Below are positions 51,515 to 61,273 of a DNA stretch of 64,000 bases, piece by piece. The stretch is from NCBI GenBank assembly GCA_035489015.1, contig DATHKR010000320.1, forward strand, positions 65,023 to 129,022, given 5' to 3'. The notes under the pieces are model-generated. The model did not search any database. It saw only the letters and a list, made by a program, of their open reading frames with translations, and had not been told where the DNA came from. Made by a program: the position numbers and the translations under genes. Source of the stretch: DATFRY01 sp035489015 (lineage in GTDB: Bacteria; Myxococcota_A; Polyangia; Haliangiales; Haliangiaceae). Numbering within the stretch: position 1 is the stretch's first letter; each line of letters begins with the position of its first letter.

Positions 51515-54437
51515 CGACGCATCCGGCCGCGAGCGCGACGCCACCTCGCCGCTGCCGGTGATCTCGCCGGTCCTGGTCCGCCCGGCCGCGCGCCGGGCCC
51601 GGCTGCGCATGCCGCCCTTGCGCCTGCGCCACAAGCTGGGCGTGTCGCTGGTCATCACCGCGCTCTTGCCGCTCCTGGTCGCGTCGTGGGTCGCGGTCAG
51701 CGTGGTCCTGCGCATGCTCAACCAGGGCCTCCACGAGCAGACCGACCGCCAGCTGCACGTCGGCCTCAACCTGCTCCTGCGCAACGTCGAGGAGGTCGGG
51801 GCCGAGGCGGTCCGGCTGGCCAGCGACCCGGAGCTGGGCAAGGCGGTCGACGGCGACGCCGACGGGCTGCGCCGGGTGCTGGCCCGGCTCGGCCGCCAGC
51901 TGCCGTCGCGGCTCATCCAGGTGGCGAACGAGGAGGGGGTGCTCCTGGGCAGCCGCGTGGCCGGCAACGCGATCGGGCGGTTCGACGGGCTGGAGGTGAA
52001 GGGGTCGAACCCGATCGTCGAGGCCGGGCGCAAGTACGAGCGGCGGGTCGTGATCGCCCCGGTCGGCGATCAGCTGGTCGTGCGCGCGGTGGCGCCGCTG
52101 ACCGACGACTCGGCGAGCCTGCGCGGCGTCGTGATCATGTCGCTGCCGCTCGACTCGGCGGTGGCCGCCGGGGTCAAGGCCCAGCTGGGCACCGACGTGC
52201 TGGTCTTCTCCGGCGTCGAGCCGGGCACGGTCGGCACCTCGACCCTCGATCCGGTCGGTCGCTCGGCCATCGGTCTGCCGCTGCCGGCCGACGTGGCGCG
52301 CGAGATCAAGCGCAGCCGCTCGGTCTTCCGCTCGGCCACGATCGACGACCACGAGTACGCGCTCGGCTTCGCGCCGATAAGGACGGCCGGCGAGATCGTC
52401 GGCGTGTTCGCGGTCGCGGTCGACCGGGCCAACCTGGGCGCGGCGCGCGCGATGGCGACCCGCTCGCTCTCGCTCGGCGCGGCCGGCGCGTTCGTGTTCG
52501 CGCTCGGGCTGGCGGGCCTGCTGTCCCGGCGGGTGACCCGGCCGATCGCGCGCCTGCACGGCGGCGCGCTGGCGGTGGCGCGCGGCGACCTCGACCACCG
52601 CATCGATGTGACCGTGCGCGACGAGATCGGCGACCTGGCCGCGGCGTTCTCGCACATGACCACCGCGCTCAAGGACAACCAGCGCCGGCTGGCCGCCCGC
52701 ATGCGCGAGATCGTCGCGCTGCACGACGCCGGCCGCGCGGTCTCGTCGGTGCTCGAGCTCGACCAGGTGCTGCGCAAGATCGTCGACTCGGTCGCGCGCG
52801 TCCTGCACGTGCGGGTCTGCGCGCTGTGGCTGGTCGACGGGCCGGGGCCGGGCGGATCGCTCCGGCTGGGCGCGGCGCGGGCCAAGGGCGGCGACGGGCG
52901 GCTGATGGCGCGCGGCGAGGACGTGAACGAGCTCATCCAGCCGCTCCGCGCCATCGCCGCGGCGGTGGCCGAGTCGCGCACGCCGCTGCGCATCCACCGG
53001 GTGGTCGACGACACCACCTGGCGCGACCAGTCAGTCGAGGCCGGGGTGACCGGCTCGCTCATCGCGACCCTGCTCGAGCGCAAGGGCAGCGTCCTGGGCG
53101 TCATCATCATCGGGCGGGCCAGCGACGCGCGCGCCTTCTCCGAGGCGGACGCCAACCTCCTGGCCACCTTCGCCGACCAGGCCGCCACCGCGATCGAGAA
53201 CGCGAGCCTGTACAGCCAGGTCCGCTCGTGGAGCGAGGAGCTGGAGCAGAAGGTCGACCTCCGCACCGCCGAGCTGACCCACATGAACAAGGAGCTCGGC
53301 CGCACCATCCAGGAGCTGCGCGACACCCAGGCCCAGCTGCTCCTGTCGGAGCGGCTGGCCGGGATGGGCCACCTGGTCGCCGCGGTCGCCCACGAGATCA
53401 ACTCGCCGTCGGCCGCGATCCGGGGGACGGTCGACGCGCTGGCCGATCAGGTGCGCCGGCTCGGCCAGCTGTCGCACGAGCTGCCCGGGGTGGGCCTGTC
53501 GCCCGGCCAGCGCGACGAGCTGCTCCGCCTGGCCGGCGAGGTCGGCGCCCACTCGTCGGCGCGGCGGGTGCCGCCGCCCTCCGCGGTGAGGCGCGCGGCG
53601 CGCGAGCTGCGCGCTGCGCTCGAGGCCGACCGCCTGCCGGCCGATGACGCGGCCGAGAGCGCGCGCCAGATCGCCGAGCTGGATCTGACCGGCGACGAGA
53701 TGGCGCGCCTCCGCCGGCTCATGGCAGCGGGGCGACCGCAGGCCGATCGGGCGAGCCATCGCGCGCGCGTGCTGGTCGGTTATCTCGCCGAGTACGTCCA
53801 CCTCCAGCGCAGCCTGTTCGCCATCGACCACGCGATCCGCCGCATCCAGCGGATCGTCGGCGGCCTGAAGAGCTACTCGCACCTCGATCAGGACGCGAGC
53901 GCGCAGGAGGCGGATCTGCACCAGGGCATCGAGGAGACGGTGGAGCTGCTCGATCACCTGCTAGCGCGTGGTATAAGGGTCGTCCGCCGCTACGGCGCCA
54001 TTCCGCGAGTGCCAGTCTTCGTAGACGAGCTCAACCAGGTGTGGACCAACTTGATCCACAACGCGGTCCAGGCGCTCGACGGGCAGGGTGAGATCGCGAT
54101 CGAGACGGAGGCGCTGGACGCCGGCGTCGCGGTCCGCGTGATCGACGACGGCCCCGGCATCCCGGACGAGGCGTTCCCGCGCATGTTCGAGCCGCTGTTC
54201 ACCACCAAGCCGCGCGGCGAGGGGTCCGGCCTCGGCCTCAGCATCGTCCGCCGCATCGTCGAGCACCACGGCGGGCGGGTCCAGGTCGAGTCGAAGCCGG
54301 GCCGCACCTGCTTCGAGGTCTGGCTGCCGCTCGGCCGGGTCCGCCCCGGCGGTGAGCTCAAGCTGGGTGAAGCCAAGCTTGGTGAACCCAAGCTCGGTGA
54401 AACCAAGCTCGGTGAAACCAAGCTCGGTGAAAATTGA
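51504..54437 (+). CDS. Membrane sensor histidine kinase with HAMP, GAF and interrupted HisKA
   Basis: The 977-residue product starts at TTG, with AAGGGGG about 9 bases upstream, inside the previous gene. A helix at about 46-70, a periplasmic sensor at 70-318 and a second helix at about 321-342 are followed by HAMP (343-395), GAF (408-580) and a coiled coil. The phosphoacceptor is His630 in VAHEINSPSAAI. About 150 residues then intervene before LKSYSHLDQ, so the dimerisation helices are separated by a long insert. The ATP domain (from about 840) has NLIHNAVQAL, DDGPGIP and GSGLGLSIV. The tail repeats KLGE units. It likely signals to the downstream receiver-GGDEF protein. Confidence 0.92.
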   Translation: MATDDASGRERDATSPLPVISPVLVRPAARRARLRMPPLRLRHKLGVSLVITALLPLLVASWVAVSVVLRMLNQGLHEQTDRQLHVGLNLLLRNVEEVGAEAVRLASDPELGKAVDGDADGLRRVLARLGRQLPSRLIQVANEEGVLLGSRVAGNAIGRFDGLEVKGSNPIVEAGRKYERRVVIAPVGDQLVVRAVAPLTDDSASLRGVVIMSLPLDSAVAAGVKAQLGTDVLVFSGVEPGTVGTSTLDPVGRSAIGLPLPADVAREIKRSRSVFRSATIDDHEYALGFAPIRTAGEIVGVFAVAVDRANLGAARAMATRSLSLGAAGAFVFALGLAGLLSRRVTRPIARLHGGALAVARGDLDHRIDVTVRDEIGDLAAAFSHMTTALKDNQRRLAARMREIVALHDAGRAVSSVLELDQVLRKIVDSVARVLHVRVCALWLVDGPGPGGSLRLGAARAKGGDGRLMARGEDVNELIQPLRAIAAAVAESRTPLRIHRVVDDTTWRDQSVEAGVTGSLIATLLERKGSVLGVIIIGRASDARAFSEADANLLATFADQAATAIENASLYSQVRSWSEELEQKVDLRTAELTHMNKELGRTIQELRDTQAQLLLSERLAGMGHLVAAVAHEINSPSAAIRGTVDALADQVRRLGQLSHELPGVGLSPGQRDELLRLAGEVGAHSSARRVPPPSAVRRAARELRAALEADRLPADDAAESARQIAELDLTGDEMARLRRLMAAGRPQADRASHRARVLVGYLAEYVHLQRSLFAIDHAIRRIQRIVGGLKSYSHLDQDASAQEADLHQGIEETVELLDHLLARGIRVVRRYGAIPRVPVFVDELNQVWTNLIHNAVQALDGQGEIAIETEALDAGVAVRVIDDGPGIPDEAFPRMFEPLFTTKPRGEGSGLGLSIVRRIVEHHGGRVQVESKPGRTCFEVWLPLGRVRPGGELKLGEAKLGEPKLGETKLGETKLGEN
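54360..54434 (+). repeat. Five 15-bp tandem repeats at the end of the sensor kinase gene
   Basis: Units like aagctcggtgaaacc are repeated five times in frame and encode KLGEA, KLGEP, KLGET, KLGET and KLGEN. Units 3 and 4 are identical. The array ends at the stop codon, which overlaps the next start. Confidence 0.9.
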
Positions 54438-55504
54438 TGGCGCGCGAGACCATCCTCTGCGTGGACGACGAAGCCGGGGTGCTGACCGCGCTGCAGCAGC
54501 AGCTCCACGCCCGCTTCGGCCACGAGTGCGACATAGCGCTCGCCCAGTCGGCCGACGACGCGCTCGAGCTCATCGACGAGCTCAAGCGCGAGGGCGAGGA
54601 GATCGCGGTCATCATCGCCGATCAGATCATGCCCGGGATGAAGGGGGTCGAGCTGCTCGAGGTCGTGCACCGGCGCTCGCCCGAGACGTTCAAGATCCTC
54701 CTGACCGGGCAGGCCGGCCTCGAGGCGGTGGTGAGCGCCATCAACCGCGCCGAGCTCAACCACTACATCCCCAAGCCGTGGGACGAGACCGGCCTGCGCC
54801 TGGCGGTCGAGAACCTGCTCCGCACCTTCCGGCTCGAGAGCGAGAACCGGCGCCTGGTCGCCGACCTGTCGGCCAAGAACCAGGCCCTGCTCGAGATGAA
54901 CCGCGAGCTGGAGGCCAAGATCGCCGAGCGCACCGCCGAGCTGGCCGAGGCCAACGCGCGCCTGGCCCAGCTCGCGGTCACCGACGGGCTGACTGGCCTC
55001 TACAACCACCGTCACTTCCACGAGCGGCTGGCGCTCGAGGTCGAGCGCTCGGTGCGCAACGGCCTGCCGCTGTCGCTCCTCATGATCGACGTCGACCACT
55101 TCAAGGTCTACAACGACCTCCACGGCCACCCGGCCGGCGACGAGCTCCTGCGCCGGCTGGCCCGGCTCATGGGCGACGGCCGCCGGGCCAACGACTTCGT
55201 GGCCCGCTACGGCGGCGAGGAGTTCGCCATCGTGCTGGTCGACACCCCCAAGCTGACCGCGGCGCAGCTGGCCGAGCGCCTGCGCGAGCGCGTGGCCGGA
55301 CACCTGTTCCAGCAGATGCCGGCCGACGAGGACGAGGTCCTGTCGATCTCGCTCGGGGTGGCGTCGTTCCCGGACGACGCCGGCGACGCCGAGGCGCTGG
55401 TCCGCGCCGCCGACGTGGCGCTGTACGAGGCCAAGCGCGCCGGACGCAACTGCGTGGTGCTGGCCACGCCGACCAGGCACCCGACCCCGATGTCGGGCAT
55501 GTGA
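54437..55504 (+). CDS. Response regulator with GGDEF diguanylate cyclase domain
   Basis: The product has 355 residues. The receiver (1-125) has the phosphorylation site Asp62 in IIADQIMPGMKG, and the conserved Lys in YIPKPWD. A coiled coil (about 130-175) leads to the GGDEF domain. The active-site signature is GGEEF at 259-263, and the inhibitory site RAND (RxxD) lies five residues before it. The enzyme should make cyclic di-GMP when phosphorylated and be subject to product inhibition. The ATG overlaps the sensor kinase stop (TGATG), which strongly pairs the two. Confidence 0.95.
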   Translation: MARETILCVDDEAGVLTALQQQLHARFGHECDIALAQSADDALELIDELKREGEEIAVIIADQIMPGMKGVELLEVVHRRSPETFKILLTGQAGLEAVVSAINRAELNHYIPKPWDETGLRLAVENLLRTFRLESENRRLVADLSAKNQALLEMNRELEAKIAERTAELAEANARLAQLAVTDGLTGLYNHRHFHERLALEVERSVRNGLPLSLLMIDVDHFKVYNDLHGHPAGDELLRRLARLMGDGRRANDFVARYGGEEFAIVLVDTPKLTAAQLAERLRERVAGHLFQQMPADEDEVLSISLGVASFPDDAGDAEALVRAADVALYEAKRAGRNCVVLATPTRHPTPMSGM

Positions 55505-55524
55505 GTAGCCCAGGTGAGGAATCG

Positions 55525-56532
55525 ATGAAGCACTCGATCGCCGTCGTCGGGGCGGGCAGCTACGGCACCTGCCTCGCCATTCTCCTGGGCAGGCGGGGCC
55601 ACGACGTCCGGTTGTGGTGTCGCTCCGACGAGATGCGGCGCGAGCTCGACGAGCGGCGCGAGAACTCGATCTATCTGCCCGGCCACCCGCTGCCGCCCGA
55701 GGTCCGGCCGACCGCCGCGCTCGACGACGCGGTCAGCGGGGCGCGCATCGTGGTCGGGGTCACGCCGTCCCACGCGGTGCGCGACGTCATCGGCCAGGCC
55801 GCCCGCCACCTCGCGCCGGACGCGGTGCTGGTCAACGCGTCCAAGGGGCTCGAGGAGTCGACCCACCTGCGCATGGATCAGGTCTACGACGAGATCCTGC
55901 CGGCCGAGATCGCAGCGCGGGCCACGTTCCTCAGCGGGCCGACCTTCGCCAAGGAGGTCGCGCTCGGCCTGCCGTCGGCGATCGTCATCGCCGGGCGCGA
56001 TCAGGACGCGACCGGCCTGGCCCAGGAGGCGTTCTCGAGCGAGCGGTTCCGGGTCTACTCGTCGGACGACGTGGTCGGGGTCCAGCTGGGCGGGGCGCTC
56101 AAGAATGTCATCGCGATCTGCGCGGGCGTGTGCGACGGGCTCGGGCTCGGCAACAACGCGCGCGCCGCGCTCATCACCCGCGGGCTGGCCGAGATCGCGC
56201 GGATCGGCGCGCGCCAGGGCGCCAACCCGCTCACCTTCGCCGGGCTGTCCGGCCTGGGCGATCTGGTGCTGACGTGCACCGGCGAGCTGTCCCGCAACCG
56301 GCGGGTCGGCCTCGAGCTGGCCTCGGGCAAGAAGATCGCCGACGTCATCGCGCAGATGCGGATGGTGGCCGAGGGGGTCAAGACCGCGCGCGCGGCGCAC
56401 GAGCTGGCCGCCTCGCTCGGGGTGCGCGCACCGCTCAGCGACACCGCCTACGGCTTCCTGTACCAGGATCAGCCGGTCGCCGACGTCATCCGCGACCTCA
56501 TGACCCGCGCCCTTCGCGACGAGCGCGACTGA
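55525..56532 (+). CDS. gpsA: Glycerol-3-phosphate dehydrogenase [NAD(P)+]
   Basis: The 335-residue product starts IAVVGAGSYGTCLAILLGRR, the Rossmann loop. NASKGLEESTHLRM, LSGPTFAKEVALGLPSAIV, GGALKNVIAICAGVCDGLGL (catalytic Lys) and FAGLSGLGDLVLTCTGELSR are family signatures. It reduces dihydroxyacetone phosphate to glycerol-3-phosphate for phospholipid synthesis. AGGTGAGGA before the ATG supports the start. It follows the GGDEF gene by 20 bases and may share the transcript, though a functional link is not evident. Its last 35 bases overlap the convergent hybrid kinase gene. Confidence 0.96.
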   Translation: MKHSIAVVGAGSYGTCLAILLGRRGHDVRLWCRSDEMRRELDERRENSIYLPGHPLPPEVRPTAALDDAVSGARIVVGVTPSHAVRDVIGQAARHLAPDAVLVNASKGLEESTHLRMDQVYDEILPAEIAARATFLSGPTFAKEVALGLPSAIVIAGRDQDATGLAQEAFSSERFRVYSSDDVVGVQLGGALKNVIAICAGVCDGLGLGNNARAALITRGLAEIARIGARQGANPLTFAGLSGLGDLVLTCTGELSRNRRVGLELASGKKIADVIAQMRMVAEGVKTARAAHELAASLGVRAPLSDTAYGFLYQDQPVADVIRDLMTRALRDERD

Positions 56533-58648
56533 CCTCGCGCACCGCCGCGCACAGGACCGCGGCCGGGGCCGGCGTGGGGACGTGCATGTGGAAGCCGGCG
56601 GTGAGCGCGCGGCGACGGTCCTGCCTGGTCGCGAGACCGGTCAGCGCCACCGCCGGGGTCTGGCCGCCGCGGTCCGGCCCGAGCGCGCGGACCCGGCGCA
56701 TCAGGCTGTAGCCGTCCTCCCCCTGCATCGCGACGTCGCACAGCAAGACGTCGGGGCGGAACGCGGCCAGCGCGTCCATCATCTCGGCGGCCGAGCCGAC
56801 CGCGCGCACCTCGGCCGAGCGGAGCCGGAGGGTGTCGGTCAACGCGGAGCGCGAGCCCGGGTCGTCCTCCACCACCAGCACGCGGATCCCCTTCAGGTGA
56901 TCGCGCCGCGGGTCGGCTCGATCCGGCGCCGGCTCGGCGACGATGGGGACCGCGCGGGCGGTGGACCTCCTGGCGCGCGGCTGCCGGTCGCCCGCCGCCG
57001 CGCTCGCCGCCCTGGTCGGCAGCTCGACGGTGAAGGTGGCGCCGCGGCCGAGCCCGTCGCTCTCGGCCCGGACCTCGCCGCGGTGCAGGCGGACCAGGTC
57101 GCGCACGATGGCCAGCCCGAGGCCGAGCCCGCCGTGGCCGCTGGCGCCGGAGTCGGCCTGCACGAAGCGATCGAACACGTGGGGCAGGAGGTCCGCCGAG
57201 ATGCCCTGGCCGGTGTCGCTGACCCGGATGCGCACCGCGGCGCGGCTGGCCTGGAGCGCCACCGCGATCCGACCCCCGGCGGGGGTGAACTTGATCGCGT
57301 TGGCGAGCAGGTTGGCCACCACCTGCTGCAGCCGGGTCTGGTCACCCACGACCGGCCCGGCGGTCCGGTCGAGCGCCACGCGCAGCCGCAGCTGGCGGGC
57401 GCGGGCGGCGGCGCGCAGGTCACCGACCGCCGCGCCGACCACCGCCGGCATGTCGACCGGCTGGCGCTTGATCGCCAGCTTGCCGGCCAGGATGGCCGAC
57501 ACGTCGAGCAGGTCGCCGACGATGCGGGTCTGCGTCCCGATCGATCGGCGGATCGCGTTGCCGATCCGGCGCACCTTGGCCGGGCCGGGCGGGGCGCCGG
57601 TCAGGAGCAGATCGGCATGCAGCGTGAGCGAGTGGAGCGGCGCGCGCAGCTCGTGCGAGAGCGTGGCCAGGAACACGTCCTTGGTCCGGTTGGCCCGCTC
57701 GGCCTCCTCGCGGGCGCCGGACGCGGCGCGCAGCCGCTCGGCGCGCTCGGTCACGTCGACCAGGCCGAGCAGGATCAGGCGCGCTCCGCCGTCGCCGCCC
57801 AGCGAGCTGCCCGAGACCGCCAGCGTGCGCCGACGACCGCCCGGCACCTCGATGTCGAGCTCGAGGTCGCCCTCGATCGGTCGCGCGCCGCCCCGCACCT
57901 CCCTGATCAGCGCGCGCATGCCCGGCCGATCCCAGAGGCCGCCGTCGAGCTCGAACCAGGCCGCCCCCAGGATCTCCTCACCGCCGGCGAGGGCGTCGCG
58001 GAACGCGCAGTTGGCTGCGCGCACGCGCATTCGCTGATCGAGGAGGACCAGCGGCACCGGGACCGCGTCGAGCAGGTCGGCGGCGCGGTCGAGCGCGGCG
58101 TGTCCTCCCGCCGCCGGCCGCTGGTCCCGGTCCTCGCGGTGGCGGGCTCCGGGGGCGGGTGCGCCGGGCTCCGGGCCGGACCACGGCCCGCCGATCGGCT
58201 GGTCCAGGAGCACCAGGAAGTGCGGCGGGCCCCCGCCGCTGGTCGCGATCGGAACCACGACCAGCCCGACCACGCCGCTCGCCGCGCTGACCGTGCGGTC
58301 GACCGGCCGCCCGAGCCGCGCGGCCTCGGCCACCGCGTCGCGCAGCGCGGGGCCGAGCCGGTCGCCTCCATGGGGCGATCTGGCGGGCGAGCTGGCGGGC
58401 GAGCTGGCGATCTGGCGGGCGCGCTCGAGGAGATCCCGGTCTGGACCGGTCCGACCGCCACGATCGATCACCCGCAGGCGGCGATCGATGAGGATCCACG
58501 GGGGAGCCGCTCGCGCGAGGATCTCGGTCGCGACCAGCGGGCGGAGCAGGTCGCGGGAGTCGGCGGCGCGGGTCCGGGTCGACGGACCGCGCTTCGGACG
58601 CGGCTCGCCGACGGTACGCTTCGGCACGCGCCGCTTCCCCATCGCCAT
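56498..58648 (-). CDS. Hybrid histidine kinase (PAS-HisKA-HATPase-receiver)
   Basis: The product has 716 residues, with no membrane segment. A PAS-like domain lies at about 190-310 (DLLDAVPVPLVLLDQRMRVR). The phosphoacceptor is in FLATLSHELRAPLHSLTLHA. The ATP domain has NLLANAIKFTPAGG, DTGQGI and GGLGLGLAIVRDLV. A receiver (about 585-705) has the Asp site in LLCDVAMQGEDGY. The conserved Lys-Pro late in receivers is replaced by HVPTPAPA, so the phospho-switch may be altered. The gene is on the minus strand, back to back with the NtrC-type regulator gene. Its 3' end overlaps gpsA. Confidence 0.91.
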   Translation of the reverse strand: MAMGKRRVPKRTVGEPRPKRGPSTRTRAADSRDLLRPLVATEILARAAPPWILIDRRLRVIDRGGRTGPDRDLLERARQIASSPASSPARSPHGGDRLGPALRDAVAEAARLGRPVDRTVSAASGVVGLVVVPIATSGGGPPHFLVLLDQPIGGPWSGPEPGAPAPGARHREDRDQRPAAGGHAALDRAADLLDAVPVPLVLLDQRMRVRAANCAFRDALAGGEEILGAAWFELDGGLWDRPGMRALIREVRGGARPIEGDLELDIEVPGGRRRTLAVSGSSLGGDGGARLILLGLVDVTERAERLRAASGAREEAERANRTKDVFLATLSHELRAPLHSLTLHADLLLTGAPPGPAKVRRIGNAIRRSIGTQTRIVGDLLDVSAILAGKLAIKRQPVDMPAVVGAAVGDLRAAARARQLRLRVALDRTAGPVVGDQTRLQQVVANLLANAIKFTPAGGRIAVALQASRAAVRIRVSDTGQGISADLLPHVFDRFVQADSGASGHGGLGLGLAIVRDLVRLHRGEVRAESDGLGRGATFTVELPTRAASAAAGDRQPRARRSTARAVPIVAEPAPDRADPRRDHLKGIRVLVVEDDPGSRSALTDTLRLRSAEVRAVGSAAEMMDALAAFRPDVLLCDVAMQGEDGYSLMRRVRALGPDRGGQTPAVALTGLATRQDRRRALTAGFHMHVPTPAPAAVLCAAVREVSRARREGRGS

Positions 58649-58871
58649 CCCCCCAGCCCCATCCGCATCTCCCGGCCTGTGGTCCTGCTCACGGCCCGAG
58701 AGCGTGGTTGTCTTCGAGAGTTGTCATGGAACCTGAGGGAGGTCAACAGGAGCTTCCTCTCCGCCGACGACGCGGTCCGCCTCGCGCGGCCGTGGTCGGT
58801 CGACCGCGTCGCGTCGCGTCGCGTGCGGACCCGGAGCCATTTTTGGCGGCTCTGAGCCCGTCGGTTCGGGT

Positions 58872-58877
58872 TAACGT
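58872..58877 (+). promoter_or_regulatory. TANNNT box, predicted leaderless -10
   Basis: TAACGT ends 6 bases before the GTG at 58884 and decides that start. The 234-base gap before it holds a short cgcgt microsatellite (about 58809-58829) and no clear -35. Confidence 0.5.
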
Positions 58878-58883
58878 GGAACG

Positions 58884-60401
<1,518 letters not shown>

Positions 60402-60408
60402 TCGTCGC

Positions 60409-60473
60409 GGTCGCTTCGCCCGGTCGCTTCGCCCGGTCGCTCCGCCCGGTCGCTCCGCCCGGTCGCTCCGCCC
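60409..60473 (+). repeat. Five 13-bp tandem repeats after the NtrC-type gene
   Basis: Five head-to-tail copies of ggtcgcttcgccc or ggtcgctccgccc start 8 bases past the stop codon. Two copies of a cctcctcgtcgg-like 12-mer follow to about 60510. The rest of this 223-base gap shows no other structure I can name. Confidence 0.9.
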
Positions 60474-60624
60474 CGTCGGCCTCCTCGTCGGCCTCCTCGT
60501 CGGGAAGACGCGCACAGGGGCGCATCACACCTCGGAGGCGGGAACTGCCCGGTAGGCGGGGACGACGGGAGCGGGAGGAAGACGTGAGGCCCACGACCGG
60601 TCACCTCATGCGTGATATCTCCCT

Positions 60625-61176
60625 ATGTGCGTGCCGAATGTCGTTCTGGTGGTCATTTCGGTGCTTTGTGGCGCGCTCACGGCGGCCTGTCAGTTCGAGG
60701 ACGCCGGGCTGGGGAGAGGTGGGCAGGGGGAGGCATCGAGGGTCGACGGGGGCGTCGGGGGCGATGCGAGGACCGGGCTCGACGGTCGAGGGGCGGACGC
60801 GAGTGGGGGCGATCGAGTCGATGGCGGGGGGGACGCGGGTGGTGACGGTGGCGTCGGCGGCGGCGGGGAGGACGGGGGCGGCGTATTCGATGGAGGCGGC
60901 GGCGGCGACGGCGGCGGCGGGGGTGGGGACCGCGATGCCGGCTTGCCGCCGCCTCCAGACGCCGCAAGCGGGGCCGACGCCGGCGGGGGGAGCGGGGGCG
61001 CGTGCGGCGCGACCGGTGACGTGTGCTGCGCGGGCCAGCAGGCCTGCGGCGGCCCGTTCGCCGAGTGCGTCGAGGGGACGTGCGCCGAGTGCGGTGGGGA
61101 GGGGGAGAGCTGCTGCGAGGTCGGCGCGGCCTGTCAGGGGATCCTGACCTGCACGGGCGGCGTCTGCGCGCGGTAG
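60625..61176 (+). CDS. Gly/Asp-rich lipoprotein with a Cys-rich C-terminus
   Basis: The 183-residue product starts MCVPNVVLVVISVLCGALTA followed by AC, a lipobox. Residues 27-120 are almost only Gly, Asp and Ala, likely a flexible spacer. The last 60 residues hold 12 Cys (CGATGDVCCAGQQACGG, CVEGTCAECGGEGESCC), a small disulfide-rich module like those on surface proteins of myxobacteria. A 13-bp hairpin follows the gene. The function is unknown; a surface-displayed adhesive or binding knot is a guess. No ribosome-binding site is visible. Confidence 0.75.
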   Translation: MCVPNVVLVVISVLCGALTAACQFEDAGLGRGGQGEASRVDGGVGGDARTGLDGRGADASGGDRVDGGGDAGGDGGVGGGGEDGGGVFDGGGGGDGGGGGGDRDAGLPPPPDAASGADAGGGSGGACGATGDVCCAGQQACGGPFAECVEGTCAECGGEGESCCEVGAACQGILTCTGGVCAR

Positions 61177-61210
61177 CGGGGAGCTTCGGCGAGGAGAAGT
61201 ACGGTCGCCA

Positions 61211-61242
61211 CGACAGCGCCGCCTGGGGGGGCGGTGCTGTCG
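61211..61242 (+). terminator. Strong hairpin terminator after the Cys-rich lipoprotein gene
   Basis: A 13-bp stem (61211-61223 with 61230-61242; one G-T wobble) closes a 6-base loop. TTTTT follows at 61252-61256. This is the longest stem of the window and lies 34 bases past the stop codon. Confidence 0.75.
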
Positions 61243-61261
61243 GGGCGCCGCTTTTTCGGGG

Positions 61262-61267
61262 TAGAGT
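61262..61267 (+). promoter_or_regulatory. TANNNT box, predicted leaderless -10
   Basis: TAGAGT ends 6 bases before the ATG at 61274, just past the terminator of the gene upstream. Confidence 0.5.
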
Positions 61268-61273
61268 CCAGTC

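Noticed and set aside
60409..60473. CRISPR-like array
   Set aside because: The 13-bp units are directly adjacent with no spacers, and no cas genes are present.
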